The notes: generated by a model not told the origin, from the letters alone. Positions 16,554-29,902 are shown, counted from the first letter of the stretch. The stretch is 64,000 bases of DNA from Terriglobia bacterium (GCA_025358575.1 JANYJA010000134.1:50831-114830); one strand, 5' to 3'. Program-made: numbers and translations.

Positions 16554-17095
16554 GGATTCTGGCGGGTGGAATTCTGGCCTTGCTGCTGACGCTTGCGCCG
16601 TTGCGCGCGGCGGAAGAGAAGCCGGAAAAGGAAATGATTGGCTGGAAGTGGGCGAACTTTGCGATTCTGGCGGGCGCTCTGGGCTATTTCGCGGTAAAAA
16701 AAGGCGGCCCTTTTTTCGACTCGCGATCGCAAGAGATCCGGGCCGGAATCGCGGAAGCGGAAAAATCGCGCGCCGCGGCCCACGTGCGAGTCGCCGAGGT
16801 GAATGCCAAGCTTTCCAATCTGGACAATGAAATTGTGAGCATCCGGAAGACGCTACGCGACGAGCAGAAGCATGAAGCCGAACGGCTGCATCGGGAAACC
16901 GCGGTGGAACTAGCCCGTATGCAGGCGCATGCTCTGCAGGAGATTGAAGCCAGCGGCAAAGCGTCACGCCTTGAACTGCGTCGCTATTCCGCTCACTTGG
17001 CGCTGGAATTAGCGGAGAAGAAAATACGCGAACGCATGACCCCGCAAACGCAGGAAGAGCTGACCCGTGCATTCACGCGGGAGCTGCACTCTTAG
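16550..17095 (+). CDS. atpF: ATP synthase F0 b-type subunit (second copy, with leader)
   Basis: A 181-residue b-type stator subunit. Unlike the first copy it begins with what looks like a cleavable signal peptide (ILAGGILALLLTLAPLRAAE, residues 3-22), followed by a true membrane helix (about 33-48, ANFAILAGALGYFAV) and a long coiled-coil region (about 60-175). The leader resembles that of b subunits in some acidobacteria and delta-proteobacteria and would place the mature N-terminus in the periplasm. It overlaps the first b gene by 4 bp and precedes atpH by 9 bp. Confidence 0.83.
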   Translation: MRILAGGILALLLTLAPLRAAEEKPEKEMIGWKWANFAILAGALGYFAVKKGGPFFDSRSQEIRAGIAEAEKSRAAAHVRVAEVNAKLSNLDNEIVSIRKTLRDEQKHEAERLHRETAVELARMQAHALQEIEASGKASRLELRRYSAHLALELAEKKIRERMTPQTQEELTRAFTRELHS

Positions 17096-17104
17096 TTCAA
17101 CCCA

Positions 17105-17656
17105 ATGACTTCATCGGCTATAGCTTCACGATACGCGAGCGCCCTTGTGGACGTGGTGACCGCTCCCAATTCCAAAGTGGATCCGGCAACGGCAGTACGG
17201 GATCTCCGCTCCTTTGAAGGCACTGTAAATGGTTCTTCGGAGCTGCGCAACGCGCTAGCTTCCCCGGCGGTTTCGCTTAGCCGCAAGCGCGCCGTGATCG
17301 AACGGCTAGTGAGTGCGTTGCAACTCTCGCGGGTCATCCGCAATTTTCTCTTTGTATTGAGCGACCATCGCCGGGCGGATGCGTTGACGGAGATGAGCAG
17401 AGTGTTCGAAATGCTGCTGGACGAGCGGCTGGGCGTGATTCGCGCCGATATATCGGCGGCGCGCGAGCTCAGTGACGCCGAGCGCGCCACGTTAGCGGAG
17501 AAGCTCGCACAGGTAACAGGAAAGAAGATGCGGATGCACTTTTCAGTGGATCCGGATCTGATCGGCGGAGTGGTGGCGCGCGTGGGTTCGAACGTCTACG
17601 ACGGTTCGGTGCGCGGTCAGCTTACAACTCTGGGGCGAAGACTCGCCGCAAATTAG
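17105..17656 (+). CDS. atpH: ATP synthase F1 delta subunit
   Basis: A 183-residue OSCP/delta protein linking the stator to the top of F1. It begins IASRYASALVDVV, the conserved N-terminal delta motif, and has FLFVLSDHRRADAL in the middle and the C-terminal signature DPDLIGGVVARVGSNVYDGS, which is diagnostic for the family. It lies between the second b gene and atpA (12 bp gap). Confidence 0.93.
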   Translation: MTSSAIASRYASALVDVVTAPNSKVDPATAVRDLRSFEGTVNGSSELRNALASPAVSLSRKRAVIERLVSALQLSRVIRNFLFVLSDHRRADALTEMSRVFEMLLDERLGVIRADISAARELSDAERATLAEKLAQVTGKKMRMHFSVDPDLIGGVVARVGSNVYDGSVRGQLTTLGRRLAAN

Positions 17657-21543
<3,887 letters not shown>

Positions 21544-21547
21544 AGCC

Positions 21548-21961
21548 GTGGCGGAATCGGGATTTACGCTGGAAGTCGCGACGCCCGAACGGCTGCTGGT
21601 TAGCGAGCAGGTGACCGAAGCTCAAATTCCTGGGCTCGATGGATATATGGGCGTGGAAGGCGGTCATGCGCCGCTGATTTCTGAACTCGCGAACGGGATT
21701 CTGAGTTACAAAATCGGTGGCAAGACGGAGTATCTTGCAATCTACGGCGGCTTCGTCGAGATACTGCCGGATAAAGTGCGCGTGATGGCGGATGGAGCGC
21801 AACGCAAGACCGAGGTTGAAGCCAGTCAGGCGAAGGAAGAACTGGCGAAGGCTTATCAGGCGATGGAGAACCCCCCCGTCGAATTAGACCCGGCTAACGC
21901 GCTGGCTGAAATGCAGCGCGCTCAGGCCAAAGTGGATCTGGCGGAGAAGACGACAAACTAG
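21548..21961 (+). CDS. atpC: ATP synthase F1 epsilon subunit
   Basis: A 137-residue central-stalk and inhibitory subunit. It shows the N-terminal beta-sandwich with LEVATPERLLVSEQVTEAQI and GYMGVEGGHAPLI, the classic epsilon signature, and a C-terminal helical hairpin (about 88-135). GTG is the start codon, 4 bp after the atpD stop. It is the last gene of the operon; no strong hairpin terminator was seen after it. Confidence 0.93.
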   Translation: MAESGFTLEVATPERLLVSEQVTEAQIPGLDGYMGVEGGHAPLISELANGILSYKIGGKTEYLAIYGGFVEILPDKVRVMADGAQRKTEVEASQAKEELAKAYQAMENPPVELDPANALAEMQRAQAKVDLAEKTTN

Positions 21962-22038
21962 CGCTCACGCACGGTTGAGTGTCCGGTCGCAATTGCCGTC
22001 ATGCCCTGAGATACACTTGGGCCGATAGGCTAACTCAA

Positions 22039-23178
22039 ATGCAGAATATGATTGGTGCGTATGGCGAGTGGGCGGCGGGCCTGGCGCCCGATCCTCCGAG
22101 GCTTTCATTCCGTCTGGGGACGTCGAAGAGCGCGGATGAATGGCGGCCGCGCGCGCGACAGCGTTTTCGCGAGGCGCTGATGCAGCCGAATTCGGGGGGA
22201 ACGCCGGCTGCGACAGTGCAGCACCATCTGGAGTTCGACGGCCTTTCCATCGAGCATTTGCAATGGCAGCTACCCTATGGCCCGCCGACGGAGGCGCTGC
22301 TGCTGAAGCCTTTAGGCGCGTCGGGGAAACTCCCCGCTGTGCTGGGTCTGCACGACCACGGGGGCAACAAATATTTCGGATATCGCAAGATCACGCGGAT
22401 GAGTAAAGATCCGCATCCCATGATGATCCGACACCGGGAAGAGTATTACGGCGGCACGGCATGGGCGAATGACTTGGCGCGTCGCGGCTATGTAGTGCTG
22501 GTGCATGACGCGTTTGCGTTTGGGAGCAGACGCGTGCGCGTCGGTGATCTTCCAGCGGCGATTCGCGGCGATTTGGTGGAGCGAGATCCCGAATCCGAAG
22601 ACGAGATCCGGAAGTACAACGCATTCGCCGGAAGCCACGAGAACATCATGTCCAAGAGTTTGTTCTCCGCGGGGACGACGTGGCCCGGAGTGTTTACCGG
22701 TGAAGATCAACGGGCGCTGGATTATTTATGCGCGCGTCCCGAAGTGGATCCCGCCCGGGTGGGATGCTGCGGTCTTTCCGGCGGCGGGCTGCGAACGGTG
22801 TTTCTCACGGGCGTCGACGAGCGGATCAAGTGCTCCTGCTGCGTTGGAATGATGACGACGTGGCGCGACTATCTGCTGAACAAGTGCCACAATCACACGT
22901 GGATGGTCTACGTTCCGGGGCTTCCGCGCGATCTGGATTACCCGGAGATCCTGGGCATCAATGTTCCGAATGCCGCGATGGTATTGAACAACCATGAGGA
23001 TCAGCTATTCACGGTGCCGGAGATGGAGCGGGCGGATCGGATTCTGACCGACGTCTACCGCCGCGCTGGCGCGAGCGAAAAATATCGCGCGAAGTTTTAT
23101 CCGGGTCCGCACAAGTTCGATCGCGAGATGCAGAGTGACGCGTTTCAGTGGATGGACCGCTGGCTAAAGAAATCGTGA
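22039..23178 (+). CDS. Alpha/beta hydrolase (dienelactone hydrolase/acetyl-xylan esterase-like)
   Basis: A 379-residue predicted hydrolase. The oxyanion strand LPAVLGLHDHGGNKYFG, the nucleophile elbow VGCCGLSGGGLRT (Ser in G-L-S-G-G) and the late PGPHKFDREMQ His give a complete Ser-His set, and an Asp/Glu is likely in NNHEDQLFTVPEME. The lid region between strands is large. Similar proteins in acidobacteria are annotated as dienelactone hydrolase family or acetyl-xylan esterase; the substrate is unknown. ATG at 22039 was preferred to an upstream GTG at 21979 because the family-like sequence begins after it. It has no visible signal peptide. Confidence 0.75.
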   Translation: MQNMIGAYGEWAAGLAPDPPRLSFRLGTSKSADEWRPRARQRFREALMQPNSGGTPAATVQHHLEFDGLSIEHLQWQLPYGPPTEALLLKPLGASGKLPAVLGLHDHGGNKYFGYRKITRMSKDPHPMMIRHREEYYGGTAWANDLARRGYVVLVHDAFAFGSRRVRVGDLPAAIRGDLVERDPESEDEIRKYNAFAGSHENIMSKSLFSAGTTWPGVFTGEDQRALDYLCARPEVDPARVGCCGLSGGGLRTVFLTGVDERIKCSCCVGMMTTWRDYLLNKCHNHTWMVYVPGLPRDLDYPEILGINVPNAAMVLNNHEDQLFTVPEMERADRILTDVYRRAGASEKYRAKFYPGPHKFDREMQSDAFQWMDRWLKKS

Positions 23179-23188
23179 CTTCCTACCT

Positions 23189-23210
23189 GCGACGACGTTC
23201 GAATCGTCGC
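23189..23210. terminator. Hairpin between convergent genes
   Basis: GCGACGA is followed by an 8-nt loop and TCGTCGC, a perfect 7-bp stem in the 41-bp gap between the hydrolase gene and the convergent DUF1080 gene. There is no clear T-run on either side, so intrinsic termination would be weak; a bidirectional terminator is inferred from position. Confidence 0.4.
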
Positions 23211-23219
23211 TGACTTGCG

Positions 23220-24137
23220 CTATTTTTTCGGTACGGAAACGGTGATGTTGCGGAATTTCAATCCGCCGGTGTGATCGCCCTGGATATAGAAAGGCCCGGG
23301 CTCGCCCTCGTTCGCATCCAGTGCACCGCCAGTAATTCCTTCGATCTCTTTATGGTTAATCGTGGTCACGCCATTGCGAACTACGGTCACCACGCGGCCC
23401 ACTAAGGTAATCTCAAAGGTCTCCCATTTGCCAGGAGTTCTGGGGAGATCGCCGACCGGTGCGATGCGGCCATAAACCGAACCGATCCGTCGCTCCGGGG
23501 GGTTGGCCGTCAACGGCTCGTACTCCAACTGAACTTCATAACGGCCGCGCAGATAGAATCCGCTGTTGGCGTGGTCGGGGCAATTCACCTCGAAGTGAGC
23601 CTTGAAATCCTCGAACGTGCGAGTGGTTTTCAGATTTGCCCCGTGCTCTTGATTCACCAGAAGCCCGTCTTTGACCACCCAGTGGCTGGCGGCTGGATCG
23701 CCAATCGGCTCCCATCCGTCAAGGTTTTTTCCGTTGAACAGAGCTTCGGGCGCGGACCAAGCCTTAGGAGCGTTGCGTTTCAGAGCAGGAGCGCGTACCC
23801 CAATCAGGGGGGTCACGGCATCACCGCGCTTCTCTGTTCCGGTGAGTTTGCCGGCAGATGCATTCAACTCCCAAGAAAGCGCGGGCTGCAGCGGCAGACT
23901 GAGATGCGAACCTTGCAGCTTGAAATCCTTAACCTGAAACACGTTGCCGCCGGTGGGCTGATACCAGATCTCGGTCTTTCCACCCTTTTCAGTGATTCCG
24001 AGCCAGCTCGCGCCAACCCCATGGGGTGCCGGCATGGAGAAGTCCCATCGGCCCAGGAATGGGTTTTTCGGAGTCTGCGAAGGAAGCGGCAGAGTCGCCA
24101 GGAGCAGGAAAGCCAGAAACGATGCGGAACATTTCAT
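23220..24137 (-). CDS. Secreted DUF1080 (3-keto-disaccharide hydrolase-type) protein
   Basis: A 305-residue exported protein. The start was set at the ATG giving MKCSASFLAFLLLATLPLPS, a clear signal peptide, instead of 15 codons upstream within the 3' end of glgX. The C-terminal 190 residues are a concanavalin-like DUF1080 domain: ALFNGKNLDGWEPIG, HWVVKDGLLV, DHANSGFYLRGRYEVQLE and the end LKFRNITV. This fold is known in 3-keto-glucoside hydrolases and glycan-binding proteins; residues 25-115 are a less clear beta domain. It is co-directional with glgX upstream (gap 23 bp), hinting at carbohydrate use, but the substrate is not known. Confidence 0.8.
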   Translation of the reverse strand: MKCSASFLAFLLLATLPLPSQTPKNPFLGRWDFSMPAPHGVGASWLGITEKGGKTEIWYQPTGGNVFQVKDFKLQGSHLSLPLQPALSWELNASAGKLTGTEKRGDAVTPLIGVRAPALKRNAPKAWSAPEALFNGKNLDGWEPIGDPAASHWVVKDGLLVNQEHGANLKTTRTFEDFKAHFEVNCPDHANSGFYLRGRYEVQLEYEPLTANPPERRIGSVYGRIAPVGDLPRTPGKWETFEITLVGRVVTVVRNGVTTINHKEIEGITGGALDANEGEPGPFYIQGDHTGGLKFRNITVSVPKK

Positions 24138-24160
24138 AATGGAAAGTCTATTACAGTGTT

Positions 24161-26251
24161 CTACCGCCCCGCGAGCTTGCATAAAACCACGACGCTTCTT
24201 CCACCGACCCGATACGCGGAGGAATCTAAGCCCCGTCTTTTCGCGGGCTCCACAAAGTCCTCAGGACTTGGAAGGCTCGTATCCGCCACCAGCAGCCAAT
24301 TGGCCGCGACGCCCTCCTGGATTTCAAATCGCACTTCGTTCGCGCCGGCATTCACCATAACGTAGATATCGTCGTCATTGAGGCTCGCGCCATGCAAACA
24401 GTACGCGAGCGTGTGACCGCCCGGAGAAAAATCCAGCTCCTTGCCCTGGTTGCCATACCAGGTGACATCTTCACGCCAGTACTGGCTGCGCGCGATGGAA
24501 GGGTGAGACTTGCGGAAAGCGATCATTCCCTGAACGAACCGGAAGACGTCGTGATTGGTTTGGAGCAGATCCCAATCGATGTAGTTGATGTCGTTGTCCT
24601 GGTTATAGGGATTGTTGTTACCTCGCCGCGTGGCCAGAAACTCATCGCCGGCGCAGAACATCGGCGTGCCGTTCGTAAGCATCAGGAGACACATGAAATT
24701 CCGCACCTGCTTCCGCCGAAGCGTTATCACTTCAGCGGGCGCGCCCTCGTCCCCTTCCCAGCCGCAGTTCCAACTCCGGTTGTCGTCGGTCCCGTCGGTG
24801 TTCCCGTGCCCATTGGCCTCATTGTGTTTTTGGTCGTAGGCAACCAAATCATAGAGGCAGAAGCCATCGTGCGCCGTAATGAAATTGACGCTCTGGAAAG
24901 GCCGGTACGAGTTTTCGAGGTCATCTGGAAACAGGTCGTCGCTTCCGTAGAGACGCTGCATCAGCGCGCCGACGCGTCCCGAAACGCCACGCACAAAATC
25001 GCGAATATCGTCGCGGTATTTGCCGTTCCACTGCCGCCAGTTGATGCCGGGGAAGGCGCGACCGAGCAGGTAGCTTTCGATGTCCCACGCTTCGGCAATC
25101 ATGCGCACACCATGCCGTGAGCCGAGAAAGCCGATGTCCGAGATCAGCGACGGATGGTCGAGATCGGTGCCGCCGTCCGACCTCCGCGTGAAAACAGATG
25201 CCAGATCGAATCGGAAACCATCGACATGCATGCGGTTGATCCAGAAGGAAAGACTCTCAAGAATTAGCGACCGGACGATGGGATGGTCGCAGCGCAGGGT
25301 ATTGCCGCAACCCGTGTCGTTGCGATAATGGGCGCGATCCTTAGTCAGCAGATAGTAAGACTGATTATCTATTCCGCGATAACTGTAAGTCGGCCCGTCT
25401 ATTCCAGCTTCGCTGGTGTGGTTATAAACTACATCGAGCCAAACCTCGATGCCATTGTCGTGGAAGGCTTCCACCATCGCCCGGAACTCTTCGGCCGCGC
25501 CCTCGCTGCTATCGCTCGCCGCGTAGTCCCGATGCGGGGAAAAAAAGTTGAGAGTCATGTAACCCCAGAAACTGCCTTCTTGCGGATCGCACTGGTGCAC
25601 CGGCATCAACTCCACGGCGGTGATGCCCAAGCGTTTGAGGTATGGAATCTTTTCGGCCAGACCCGCGAAAGTTCCGCGGTTCGGAGTGCTCACACCCGAG
25701 TTGGCTCGCGCGGTAAAGCCTATGACGTGTAATTCATAGACGACGAGATCGAAGCTCGCTCTGGGCGGACGCTCAACGTCACTGTAAGAGGGCGGTTCAG
25801 AATGAGGGAGCACGCCCAGCGGCGCGCAGCCGTCGTTGGGCCCTGGAAACCCGGCGGCAATACGGTTGTACTTCGGAGGGAAGAAGACCGCCGGAGCGAA
25901 CGGGTCGAGAAGGATTTTCCGATCGTCGAAGCGGAAGCCAGCGGCGGGGTCATGGCGTCCTTCCACCCGATACGCATAGAACGCCGCTCCTTTCACACTT
26001 GCGGCCGAAACCCAGCAGTGCCAGATCCTTCCCGACTTGTTTGTGCGGGGGTCCAGGCGCTCTTCAAAGATGGGGTGAACCGGATCTTTGGCGGAATACA
26101 GCAGCAGGGTGACGCCCGTGGCGCGCCTGGAGTAGAGCGCGAAATTCCACGCTGCCAGGGATGCGACCCACGTGACGCCCATCGGGCCCGGAGTGCCCTC
26201 CTTCCGATCCCATTCATCAAAACTTACGCTTGAGCGCAAAGATTCTGCCAT
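24161..26251 (-). CDS. glgX: Glycogen debranching enzyme / isoamylase (GlgX-type)
   Basis: A 696-residue GH13 enzyme that hydrolyses alpha-1,6 branches of glycogen or limit dextrin. It has an N-terminal CBM48-like domain (about 25-150), then the barrel with VELMPVHQCD, LDVVYNHTSEAG, the nucleophile block VDGFRFDLASVF, the acid/base block MIAEAWDIESY and the third carboxylate in NFITAHDGFCLYDLV. A C-terminal beta domain follows. Length and motifs match the GlgX/TreX group. It is transcribed before the DUF1080 gene and divergently from the PHP hydrolase gene across about 145 bp. Confidence 0.92.
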   Translation of the reverse strand: MAESLRSSVSFDEWDRKEGTPGPMGVTWVASLAAWNFALYSRRATGVTLLLYSAKDPVHPIFEERLDPRTNKSGRIWHCWVSAASVKGAAFYAYRVEGRHDPAAGFRFDDRKILLDPFAPAVFFPPKYNRIAAGFPGPNDGCAPLGVLPHSEPPSYSDVERPPRASFDLVVYELHVIGFTARANSGVSTPNRGTFAGLAEKIPYLKRLGITAVELMPVHQCDPQEGSFWGYMTLNFFSPHRDYAASDSSEGAAEEFRAMVEAFHDNGIEVWLDVVYNHTSEAGIDGPTYSYRGIDNQSYYLLTKDRAHYRNDTGCGNTLRCDHPIVRSLILESLSFWINRMHVDGFRFDLASVFTRRSDGGTDLDHPSLISDIGFLGSRHGVRMIAEAWDIESYLLGRAFPGINWRQWNGKYRDDIRDFVRGVSGRVGALMQRLYGSDDLFPDDLENSYRPFQSVNFITAHDGFCLYDLVAYDQKHNEANGHGNTDGTDDNRSWNCGWEGDEGAPAEVITLRRKQVRNFMCLLMLTNGTPMFCAGDEFLATRRGNNNPYNQDNDINYIDWDLLQTNHDVFRFVQGMIAFRKSHPSIARSQYWREDVTWYGNQGKELDFSPGGHTLAYCLHGASLNDDDIYVMVNAGANEVRFEIQEGVAANWLLVADTSLPSPEDFVEPAKRRGLDSSAYRVGGRSVVVLCKLAGR

Positions 26252-26396
26252 GTTCTATTTGCGATGCTTTCCAAAATCGGCGATGATCCGCTCTGCGAGT
26301 GAGTTTCAGGTCGAGCATGCCGCGAATACCAGAATGGCATCCTCCACGGCGCAGTGATACCATCAGGTGCGTTTTCAGAGAGGGAATTTTTTCGGA

Positions 26397-28616
26397 ATGC
26401 GTCTGATTTGCTTATCGATAATGATTATGGCAATGGTGACGGCACTGGCCACGGCGCTCGTCGCGCAGGAACTTCCCATCGTCGACTCTGTCGAGCAGCA
26501 GCCTTTAGCGGCGGACGCCAAGCGGGTGATGGACGCGCTCGAAATTGCCGGTGAGCCGCTCCCCGCAAAGGAAGTCGAGGAACTAAATCGCCTAGCCAGC
26601 GCTTCCAACGGGGTTGCCGGCATTCAAAAAATTCTGGACCGCCATTGCCTTGTGGGGGTCGAAATCAATCCCGAAAGCCGCGTCAGAGTACAGGAAGGTC
26701 CTGCAAAACCCGATCTGGTTGAGCACGGCTGGCGTTCTTTTCTGGTCAAAGTTCAAAACCAAGCCGGGATCACGCCGGTTCTGGGAGTGGATAGCCCGAA
26801 CGCAGGGACGCTGGCAGGCAGTAACGAGTTTCTGGTAGGCAGGCGTTTCCTCGATGTCCAGATGTTCGACAAGCAACCCCTGAAGCCGCGGCTCTCGGGT
26901 CTGGAAGTGGAGTATCGGGTATTGCAGCTTTATTCCCGCGATGCCGGCAAGCGTGAAGCTAAGCTGGCGTTCAGCGTTGGTCAAGGCACGCAGGATCTGG
27001 GATTTCGCAGCGAAATCGACATTCTGTTTATGGCGCAGCCCGCTACCCAGGTTAAACTGCGCGTGCTCGATGGGGATAACCAGGGGACCACCGCGTCTTT
27101 CACCATTCGCGATGACGAGGGACGGGTTTACCCTTCGCAGGCCAAGCGCTTGGCACCGGACTTTGCCTTCCAGCAGCAAATTTATCGTCAAGACGGGGAA
27201 TCGCTTTCCCTGCCGCCGGGCAACTACAACATCGAATACACCAGGGGACCGGAATATCGAAGAAAGTCGCGGCGGGTGCAGGTTGGCAACCATCCGCTAG
27301 AGTTGACGTTCCGGCTCGAGCGCTGGATCGATCCGGCCAAGCTGGGATGGTATTCGGGTGATCATCACGTTCATGCGGCGGGGTGCGCGCACTATGAAAA
27401 GCCGACCGAGGGTGTCTACCCGGCGGACATGATGCGCCATATTCTCGGCGAAGACTTAAAGGTTGGGTCGGTGCTGAGCTGGGGCCCAAGCTGGTATTTT
27501 CAAAAAACATTCTTCGAGGCGAAAGATAACGCTCTTTCGACTAAATCGAATTTGATGCATTACGATGTGGAGGTCTCAGGGTTCCCTTCCAGTCACACGG
27601 GCCACATTGTATTGCTGAACTTGAGCCAGCAAGATTACCCCGGAGCTAAGCGAATCGAAGAGTGGCCGAGCTGGGGAATCCCGGTGTTTCGGTGGGCGAA
27701 AAAGCAGGGAGCCGTTGCAGGATTTGCGCACTCTGGCTGGGGACTGGCGCTCCAAGAGGAGAAGCTGCCGACCAATGAGATTCCACCGTTCGATGGAATC
27801 GGCGCCAACGAATTCATTGTCGGGGTGACACAGAACCTGGTCGATTTTATTTCGACTGTGGACACACCTTATGCCAGCGAACTGAACATCTGGTATCACA
27901 CACTAAACGTCGGCTATCGCGCGAGAATCAGCGGCGAAACAGACTTCCCCTGTATTTACGGCGAAAGGGTAGGCTTGGGTCGCAGCTACGTCCGTCAGAA
28001 GGGGCCCTTGGGTTACGCCGATTGGACCGAGGGTATTCGGGAAGGACGCAACTACGTATCCGACGGCAAGAGCCATCTGCTCGATTTCCAGATTGACCAC
28101 GTCGAAATGGGCGCGAACGGGAGCGAACTGAAACTGGATGCTGCCAAACAGGTTCATGTTTCGGCGAACATAGCGGCGCTTCTCAACGAAACACCGGATG
28201 ACGCTGTTCGCAAGCGGCCATACGACCAGAAACCTTACTGGGATCTTGAACGGGCGCGCTTGGGCGAAACCAACGAGGTTCCGGTGGAACTGGTGGTGAA
28301 CGGCGAGCCGGTGGCCCGTAAGAATATTGTTGCCGACGGCGTAACGCGGCCGATTTCGTTCGATTTGAAGATTGATCGCAGCAGTTGGGTTGCGCTTCGA
28401 ATATTACCCTCATCGCACACCAACCCAATTTGGGTAATCGTGGGCGGCAAGCCGGTCCGCGCTTCGCGCCAAAGCGCGGAATGGTGCGTGAGATCGGTGG
28501 ACCAATGTTGGAAGATGAAGGGTCCGAAGATCCGGTTTGAAGAACAGGGCGAAGCCAAGCGCACATACGATATCGCGCGGGAAGAGTATCGGCGGCGTCT
28601 CGCGGAGATGCAATAA
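26397..28616 (+). CDS. Secreted CehA/McbA-type PHP-domain metallohydrolase
   Basis: A 739-residue exported protein. The start was placed at the ATG that gives a signal peptide (LICLSIMIMAMVTALATALV); ten extra upstream codons are possible. Residues 30-310 are beta-rich, and the PHP-type metal domain follows: WYSGDHHVHAAGCAHY (the HHVH pair of metal ligands) and later SSHTGHIVLLNL, FAHSGWG and GIGANEFI. CehA/McbA proteins hydrolyse carbamates or phosphoesters, but most relatives have no known substrate. The N-terminal region resembles a sugar-binding or carboxypeptidase-regulatory beta fold. Neighbours do not define its job. A methyltransferase-like gene follows after 66 bp. Confidence 0.7.
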   Translation: MRLICLSIMIMAMVTALATALVAQELPIVDSVEQQPLAADAKRVMDALEIAGEPLPAKEVEELNRLASASNGVAGIQKILDRHCLVGVEINPESRVRVQEGPAKPDLVEHGWRSFLVKVQNQAGITPVLGVDSPNAGTLAGSNEFLVGRRFLDVQMFDKQPLKPRLSGLEVEYRVLQLYSRDAGKREAKLAFSVGQGTQDLGFRSEIDILFMAQPATQVKLRVLDGDNQGTTASFTIRDDEGRVYPSQAKRLAPDFAFQQQIYRQDGESLSLPPGNYNIEYTRGPEYRRKSRRVQVGNHPLELTFRLERWIDPAKLGWYSGDHHVHAAGCAHYEKPTEGVYPADMMRHILGEDLKVGSVLSWGPSWYFQKTFFEAKDNALSTKSNLMHYDVEVSGFPSSHTGHIVLLNLSQQDYPGAKRIEEWPSWGIPVFRWAKKQGAVAGFAHSGWGLALQEEKLPTNEIPPFDGIGANEFIVGVTQNLVDFISTVDTPYASELNIWYHTLNVGYRARISGETDFPCIYGERVGLGRSYVRQKGPLGYADWTEGIREGRNYVSDGKSHLLDFQIDHVEMGANGSELKLDAAKQVHVSANIAALLNETPDDAVRKRPYDQKPYWDLERARLGETNEVPVELVVNGEPVARKNIVADGVTRPISFDLKIDRSSWVALRILPSSHTNPIWVIVGGKPVRASRQSAEWCVRSVDQCWKMKGPKIRFEEQGEAKRTYDIAREEYRRRLAEMQ

Positions 28617-28627
28617 GTGAGTGCAAA

Positions 28628-28660
28628 CGTTCGTCCGTAGCCGAACGGTAGTTGACTACC
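28628..28660. promoter_or_regulatory. Nested palindromes upstream of the methyltransferase-like gene
   Basis: CGTTCG pairs with CGAACG across an 8-nt loop and runs directly into GGTAGT-TG-ACTACC, a perfect 6+2+6 palindrome. Together they sit between the end of the PHP hydrolase gene and the next start. They could be a terminator (no T-run follows) or an operator for the downstream gene. Confidence 0.3.
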
Positions 28661-28682
28661 TGTTACAATTACGGACTAAATC

Positions 28683-29489
28683 GTGGATTTACTTTGGTAT
28701 TTAAGCCGAATTCCAGGCGCGCGCGGGTTGTGGCAACGCTACCCTGTCGGCAGTATTCCGGATCGTGTGCGCTTCGGTATCTGGCCACGTCCCCATTACG
28801 CTTACGGAGTGAACTTCGCGGCGGATCTGGCGAATAACCTTGGGTTGCGGGAAGTCTGCGTTATTGAGTTCGGCGTAGCGGGCGGCAATGGCTTGCTGGC
28901 CCTTGAAGATTGCGCAGGTCGTATCGGAAACCACTACGGGGTGAAGGTCCACGTTTGGGGTTTCGATGCCGGCGTGGGGCTGCCACTGCCCATCGACTAC
29001 CGGGACTTCCCTCACCTTTGGGGAGAAGGCGATTACGTGATGGACGTGGCGGCGCTGAAGGCACGCCTGCGTTCGGCACAGTTGATACTTGGCGATATCG
29101 CTGAAACAATCCCGGAATTCTTGCAACGCGCTGGTGTTCCGCCAATAGGATTCGTCTCATTCGATTTGGATTACTACAGTTCCACTACCGCTGCGTTGAA
29201 AATTTTCGAAGGCCCTCAAGGAAGCCGCCTGCCACGCACGCTTTGTTACTTCGACGACATTATCTGGCCCGAGGCCGCCTGTCATAGCGAATATACTGGC
29301 GAGTTACTGGCCATTGCCGAATACAATATGGCTCATGAAACCTGCAAGGTCGCAAAGGTCGCTAACTTCCGATGGACGAGGGCCCACGCCGCGGAATGGA
29401 ACGAGCAGATCTATGCGCATCACGATTTTACTCATCCTCTCTATAACGTCAAGCTGCGTGCGAGTGAGCAACTTCATTTGAAACCCTGA
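28683..29489 (+). CDS. SAM-methyltransferase-like protein
   Basis: A 268-residue soluble protein. VCVIEFGVAGGNGLLALED at about residues 60-78 is a class I methyltransferase motif I (E-F-G-V-x-G-G-N-G), VWGFDAGVGLP supplies the acidic second-strand residue, and FVSFDLDYYSSTTAAL matches the motif IV/metal-ligand D-x-D seen in TylF/MycF-like O-methyltransferases. The reaction is not known. GTG start. It opens the accessory stretch that continues to the integrase remnant; it may belong either to that island or to the older flank. It is followed by a small coiled-coil gene after 52 bp. Confidence 0.6.
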   Translation: MDLLWYLSRIPGARGLWQRYPVGSIPDRVRFGIWPRPHYAYGVNFAADLANNLGLREVCVIEFGVAGGNGLLALEDCAGRIGNHYGVKVHVWGFDAGVGLPLPIDYRDFPHLWGEGDYVMDVAALKARLRSAQLILGDIAETIPEFLQRAGVPPIGFVSFDLDYYSSTTAALKIFEGPQGSRLPRTLCYFDDIIWPEAACHSEYTGELLAIAEYNMAHETCKVAKVANFRWTRAHAAEWNEQIYAHHDFTHPLYNVKLRASEQLHLKP

Positions 29490-29541
29490 TAGAATTCGGC
29501 ACGATGAATTTGTGATTCCCAAAGCGCGGAAGGAGTTATCC

Positions 29542-29880
29542 ATGCCCGTAGTAACACCCAGAAAAGTCCAGGCAGAGAGCCACAAAGTACGGCGCCTCAT
29601 CGCCGAATATCTGAAGAACCGGGGCCTCAAAAAGCGAAATCTCGCACGCATTGATGCGATTCAGAAGCAAATCAAGCAATCGCTCGATTATCTCGATCGG
29701 AATGCCGTTAACGTCGGCGACTCAAAGTCCGTGGTGGCGAAGGTTCTTGGGCCGGCGCCGGGTTCGGCGGGCCCGGACAGTTGGATTTATCCCGGGGGCA
29801 CGGATCTCGAAAGTTACCGAGTAGATTTTCAAGGAGACGCCGTTAGCGGGAAGACGTTTGTCGATTACTACGCGAGCTGA
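29542..29880 (+). CDS. Small helical protein, partner of the zincin gene
   Basis: A 112-residue protein not recognised. The start is an ATG with AAGGAG 6 bp upstream. Residues 5-55 are strongly basic and helical (SHKVRRLIAEYLKN, NLARIDAIQKQIKQSLDYLD), probably a coiled coil; the rest is a short beta-rich segment with SWIYPGGTDLESYRVDFQGD. The gene is 22 bp from the HExxH-containing gene, so they are almost certainly one transcript. It might be a delivery, chaperone or inhibitor partner, but nothing in the sequence proves that. Confidence 0.55.
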   Translation: MPVVTPRKVQAESHKVRRLIAEYLKNRGLKKRNLARIDAIQKQIKQSLDYLDRNAVNVGDSKSVVAKVLGPAPGSAGPDSWIYPGGTDLESYRVDFQGDAVSGKTFVDYYAS

Positions 29881-29902
29881 GCAGGCAATCGGAGGCTAAT
29901 GC

